A stretch of DNA of 64,000 nt, taken from Sphagnum compactum. Taxonomy: Eukaryota; Bryophyta; Sphagnopsida; Sphagnales. The DNA is taken from NCBI GenBank assembly GCA_965153455.1, contig OZ234493.1:13506213-13570212 (forward strand), in the 5' to 3' direction. The position numbers and the translations under genes were made by a program. A model generated the notes under the pieces. It had not been told where the DNA came from, ran no database searches, and was given only the letters and a program-made list of their open reading frames with translations. Below, piece after piece: positions 59,767-64,000 of this stretch (positions are counted from its first letter, which is position 1; every line of letters begins with the position of its first letter).

Positions 59767-60599
59767 ACTGAGGAGATGGGTCTACAAATAGATCCTTTGC
59801 ATAGGTAAAGCACCTTTAACTTTTTTTTAATTCAATTTCTTTTTGGCATTTCTTTCCAGCCTAAAGGTTACCTAAAGCTGGTAAGTATGTTGTCTTTCAG
59901 TTGTTTCTTTTCAACCTAAAGGTGAAGTGGAATTCATGAGGCTGTGCACTTCTTTCATTGCCTAGCTCCACTCTTTGCTTCTTCGTTTTTTTTTTTTTTT
60001 TGGCACATTTCTTCCATTGCCTTTCTCTCTATTTTTGCTTTGTGCACACTTCTTCAACCATTAGTTTCTACATTCCTTTGGGCTCCTACCAAAAAAAATT
60101 TGGAGCTCTTCACCCCCTATGGCAACACTTCTACTTTGCTAATTCCATTTCTAGGCATTTTTTTGAACATTTCCTCTCTAGCCACTTGCATTTGTTGTTG
60201 TTTTTTTTTCCCTACATGTTGGTTATTTCTATATATATATATATATATTTGGTATCATGTGTAGGTTATTATCTGCACAATTTCAAGATTTTTTTCCTTG
60301 CATTGTTGTTGTTGTTGTTTGCAACTATTTTTTTCTTACATCATTCTTTTTTTCCCCCTACATTTACATATTGTTGCCAAGTTAATTGTCAAATTGTTTT
60401 CCATTTTTTTTATTTTTTTGTTTCATGTGTGCAAGTTTCTTTTGTTCTGTTTTTATTTTGCAAATTTTCTAATGCAAGTGTTTATGTGCTTACAATTCTC
60501 AATTGCATTTTATATCAAACAATGTAAAATATTTCTTCGTATTCAACCTGTTTTTTCTTATTTGGTTTTCCCTTTTTTTTCTCACCTTTTACAATGTCT
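59767..60599. other. T-rich low-complexity DNA
   Basis: Long poly-T runs and an (AT)n tract at 60231-60248 yield Phe-rich open frames on the plus strand; these are compositional, not genes. Confidence 0.5.
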
Positions 60600-61537
60600 A
60601 TCAATTGATGAAGTAGCTACGAAAAAGTGTTGTAATGAGGACTCTTGTGGAAATGTTCTTGAAATCTTGAACAAGGCATGGCTTGCAATAGCTTTTCTAC
60701 CCAATGAATTGTTTGACCTCCACCCTTTTAGTTTGTGTCATGCTACAACATTTATTCTACCATCATTGACTACTAATGTCTATGAGTTGTTATGAGTTGT
60801 TATGGTCATGGATGGAGATGAAATTTATGTGCAGTGCCCTAAAAGTCACATGAATATGTTGTTCAAGTTTTTTATTGATAAGCCTCTTCTTCCTTCTAAT
60901 CAATTGCATCTTGAAGTAAATGGTGATTTGTGTGGACAATTTTTCAACCCTTACATCATTTAAAATTTTGAAAATTTTGAGTTTTTTCAAAATGCTTTTA
61001 TATCTAAATCTATTGCTAATCCTAGTTGTGAGGTTTCTTTTCATGTACATGATCACCTTGGTATTCTAGCTTTGATGTTATTATTTTTACATATGTTATT
61101 TTATTCATTGTAGCTTTCAAGTTATTTTTTCTAGATCTAAAGTTGTTGAGAGGATGATTGTGAATCTGATGTTAAGGAGCCAATTCCAAAATCTTGATTT
61201 TTTAAAATTGATGGTAAAGAAATGGAAAAATGTTAATAAGGGAAGCTAGAAAGTGAACAAGCATGTTAACTTCAGGCAAAAAACATTTTTGATGAATGGA
61301 GAATTTTTCATGGGTTTGGCACAACAAAATCCATTGTTAATATTTTTTTAAATGAAGATTTTATTAAATATCTTGTGAACATGTTGTCATCTTTTGTTTT
61401 ATAAATCACAAAAAAATAATGGCACTTTATATCTTCCAACCAAATATTGTTTTCTTCATTTTTAGAATTTATTTTTCCTTTATACTTTTTTGCAAATAAA
61501 ATTTAATGTTTAGGGTTTAGTTTTTGGTTTATTTTTC

Positions 61538-61571
<34 letters not shown>

Positions 61572-62460
61572 CAAATATGATTTAAGTTTTACATTTAATT
61601 TTTAAATTTTTAAATTTTCTTTTTGACTAATTTGTGTTTTGCATGGTGTGTTTTCTATGTTTTTTAACATTAAGAAATGTATAAGTCAAAAACAACAATG
61701 GCATGTGGTGGAATCAAGTAAAACACATGCAATTCCTTTTAACATCTTCACAAAAGTGAAGTATCACTTTGCGAAAGCTTTTAGTGATGAAACAATTCTT
61801 TGAACTTCAACTACTAATCTTTGCAAATCAATTAAAAAATTTCACAATTTGTCCATTGAAGAGGAGCAAAGGATGTTGGCACAAGCAATGTGTCAACCTA
61901 CATGCAATTTAAATTTTGATTTGGATATTTTTACATGTAATTTTTTAAATTATAAAGGGATGTTTTGAACTCCATAATGTGGATTTTGATGAATTCATTT
62001 TGCATTCATTACCTAGTGATATTCTTCTAAGGCTTTGTCAAGGGTTCTCCAAGAATTGGAGGATACACATAACACGATGTTTTGCAAATTAACATTGACT
62101 TGTTGTTAATTGTTTAATGGCTAACATTATTGAGACTTACAAATAATTTGTTTGTCATCACCTTAGTACTTAACTTGTTGACAAACTTGGGCCACATTTA
62201 TTGTTTTCGTGAACTAAACTTAAATGGAGGTTTTTTTAATGAAGTATGGTTTACTATTGTTCCTATTGGTTGGAATCACTTGCAACTTAGTGTGGACAAA
62301 TTCATTGTTGATTTTTCAAATTTGATTAATAAGGTTTTATCCAATAAAATTAGCCGGGGTGTTAGAACCACCCAAATAGAAGAGTCGCTTGTACCTTGGG
62401 AATATGGGACAAAAATAATGAGGCATTGAGATCCAATTTCTTATGGAAATAAATTTTGTA
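60600..62460 (+). pseudogene. Unrecognised decayed protein, probably transposon-derived
   Basis: Protein-like stretches separated by stops and shifts on the plus strand: ATKKCCNEDSCGNVLEILNK, KAWLAIAFLPNELFDLHPFS, GDEIYVQCPKSHMNMLFKFF, LHLEVNGDLCGQFFNPYI, LSIEEEQRMLAQAMCQPTCN, VLQELEDTHNTMF and, most clearly (62190-62430), GGFFNEVWFTIVPIGWNHLQ followed by KISRGVRTTQIEESLVPWEY. The last block has a repeat-protein feel, but I cannot name the family. A 29-base (TA)n tract at 61541-61569 lies inside. Confidence 0.35.
61541..61569. repeat. (TA)n microsatellite
   Basis: An uninterrupted TA run of about 14 units. Confidence 0.95.
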
Positions 62461-63589
62461 ACTTATTATTATTATTATTATTTATGATTATATGATTTTT
62501 TTTTCATTTTCGTTTTAGTTGTCTATGGATTTTTCTTTGTGTAAGTATAACTAAATAAATAAACATTTTTGAAATTAATTGACGTGGTGGATTTTTAATG
62601 ACGAATTGGAATCTAGTCAATTATTGCATTATGGAAAGGCATTCACTAAGAAAAATTATGCTTATGAGAACCAAAATAATTATTTCCATTTTATTTTTGA
62701 GGTGTTGTTGTTGATTGACAAGAACTTAATCCCATTTTTATAACTTATGTTGGTGAAACTTGCATATAGACATCAAAACTACTTGTAGCATGTCCAAATG
62801 CTATTACAAATACCTTTCAACCTAATACCAAAGGAAAGGAAGAAGCACATGAAGATTTTATTTCAAAATCTTCTATTTTATAGTTTCAAATTTGATAAAT
62901 TTTTTGTCATTATTTTGATTTGGATTTTAGGTTTTATAAGTTTTTGTCTTTCATTTTTAGTAATTTGTTTCTTATGCAGGATGATTTTCATTTTGGAAAA
63001 GATATAGTTGTTGACAGAACTAATGATGTTACCTTTGTTGTTGTTTCCATTGTTGCGAGAATTGGTGTTCATCCTACCCATGATGGCTTTGCTATTGTTG
63101 TGTTGAGTTTTTGAGTTCTTAGTAGCGGATCATTGAACTTGAAGAAAGTTTTTGGGATAACATGTTTGATAAAGAGCTTCCCAACTATAAAAATAGGTTG
63201 GATGCCATCTTTTCTCGGCTACCACTTCAAACTATCAATGTCAACACAACTTTTGACTATGTTTTTAACAACCTTCACAATTGTCTTATAAGCATCACAT
63301 AGCTTGTTGATCCAAAATCAATTCATACCTTGACACTACCATGCATAGTTGATAGGTCTTGATTGGTTTTCTAGTTTCATTTTCATTTTATAGACTACAA
63401 GTTTTCTAGGATCTTCATTTTTTCTGTTGGTGCTGCAAGTAGATGGACAATTGCTAGGCTTAGTTTATTGAGTCAATTTTTTGGTTCAACAAGAATCTCT
63501 TTGTTAAACACATACATAATGAAGGTTTTAAGGGAAGAACGTGGATAGGATGATAAAATGAAGGAAGATTTGGATTTCATGAGGATGCT
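62461..63589. other. No supported gene
   Basis: An (ATT)n run at 62465-62482, then AT-rich DNA. Short frames at 62798-63114 may be further worn parts of the protein trail before it. Confidence 0.35.
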
Positions 63590-64000
63590 CATATGGGATT
63601 GAGGATGTTGTTGTTTCTAAGTTGTTGTCGCAACCCTAGCCTTGGCTCGCGACCAAGGCAAGGGGGTCGCAAGTGTGCGGGCCTATAAGTAGACCCGGGA
63701 GTCATATCACATGCTCCCGGGAGTGCAAAGAGTGTGAGGGAGTGAACCCTCACACTCCCAAGTGAACTCCCATGTTGGGAGTTGGTGAGAGTGGAGTCCC
63801 AAAAGGACTCCCGAAACTTCAGAGAGCATTTTGAGGGGTCAAAACTCAATGGCTTGTTGCGCTCTTTACATCAATGGAAAGCTCTTGAAGTGTAGATGTC
63901 TATAATGGGCTCGCATTGCTCATTTGAACATCTGAAACACGAGTTATGGCCAAAAGAAGGCCCGGGAGTCGAACTCCCGGGAGTCCGCCAGTTTTGACTC
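63590..64000 (-). repeat. LTR-like dispersed repeat, copy B (younger, CCCGGG-rich), cut by the window end
   Basis: In reverse complement it matches 39170-39520. It contains many CTCCCGGGAGT palindromes and keeps its CpG/CCGG sites, unlike copy A, which suggests a younger insertion. It runs off the right edge, so the full element lies mostly outside. Confidence 0.7.

Noticed and set aside
59944-60795. Overlapping Phe-rich frames of 106-189 codons
   Set aside because: Produced by poly-T runs and an AT repeat; only the last part (after 60600) has protein-like wording.

Overview
The window looks like nuclear DNA of a vascular land plant, most probably a fern. Intron-rich plant genes sit in AT-rich DNA full of old transposable elements. 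Two decayed PPR genes have the PLS/E/DYW style and wording (for example VDMYAKCGS, HSEKLAIAFGLINTAPGTPL) typical of the large fern editing-factor families. A lycophyte or gymnosperm cannot be excluded from sequence alone. Nothing bacterial, viral or organellar was seen.

Layout. 1-5218 (+): eight exons of a Moco-sulfurase/NifS-like PLP-fold protein, 5' end outside the window, with a 75-bp minisatellite in its first intron. 5300-6020: a ~310-bp tandem duplication between convergent genes. 6177-6365 (-): a 62-residue cytochrome bc1 subunit QCR10. 8678-10929 (-): two abutting reading frames, an unrecognised helical protein followed by an F-box protein, possibly one gene split by a -1 frameshift. 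12.2-16.9 kb: AT-rich DNA without genes. 16.95-19.4 kb (-): a decayed multi-exon gene with a relic methyltransferase-like domain, found only by reading through stops. 19.85-25.9 kb: an OSB-like fragment, a PPR pseudogene (+), a PPR scrap and a PPR-DYW pseudogene (-). 34277-37382 (+): a complete four-exon short-chain dehydrogenase/reductase of 278 residues whose splice phases all agree.

The rest (27-34 kb and 37.5-64 kb) is mostly repeat-derived: parts of two hAT/ZNF862-like transposase genes (31.5 and 44.5 kb), two LINE-type reverse-transcriptase copies (39.9 and 52.5 kb), a pair of ~800-bp elements with terminal inverted repeats (46.0 and 54.1 kb), two inverted copies of a CCCGGG-rich LTR-like repeat (39 and 63.6 kb), tRNA-derived SINE-like heads, several minisatellites and one unrecognised decayed protein (60.6-62.4 kb).

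The intact genes are ordinary housekeeping or specialised-metabolism genes and do not form a pathway. I see no convincing novel multi-gene system. The items most worth following are the methyltransferase-like pseudogene, the split F-box locus and the inverted-repeat element pair. All family names come from reading translations by eye; no database search was possible.
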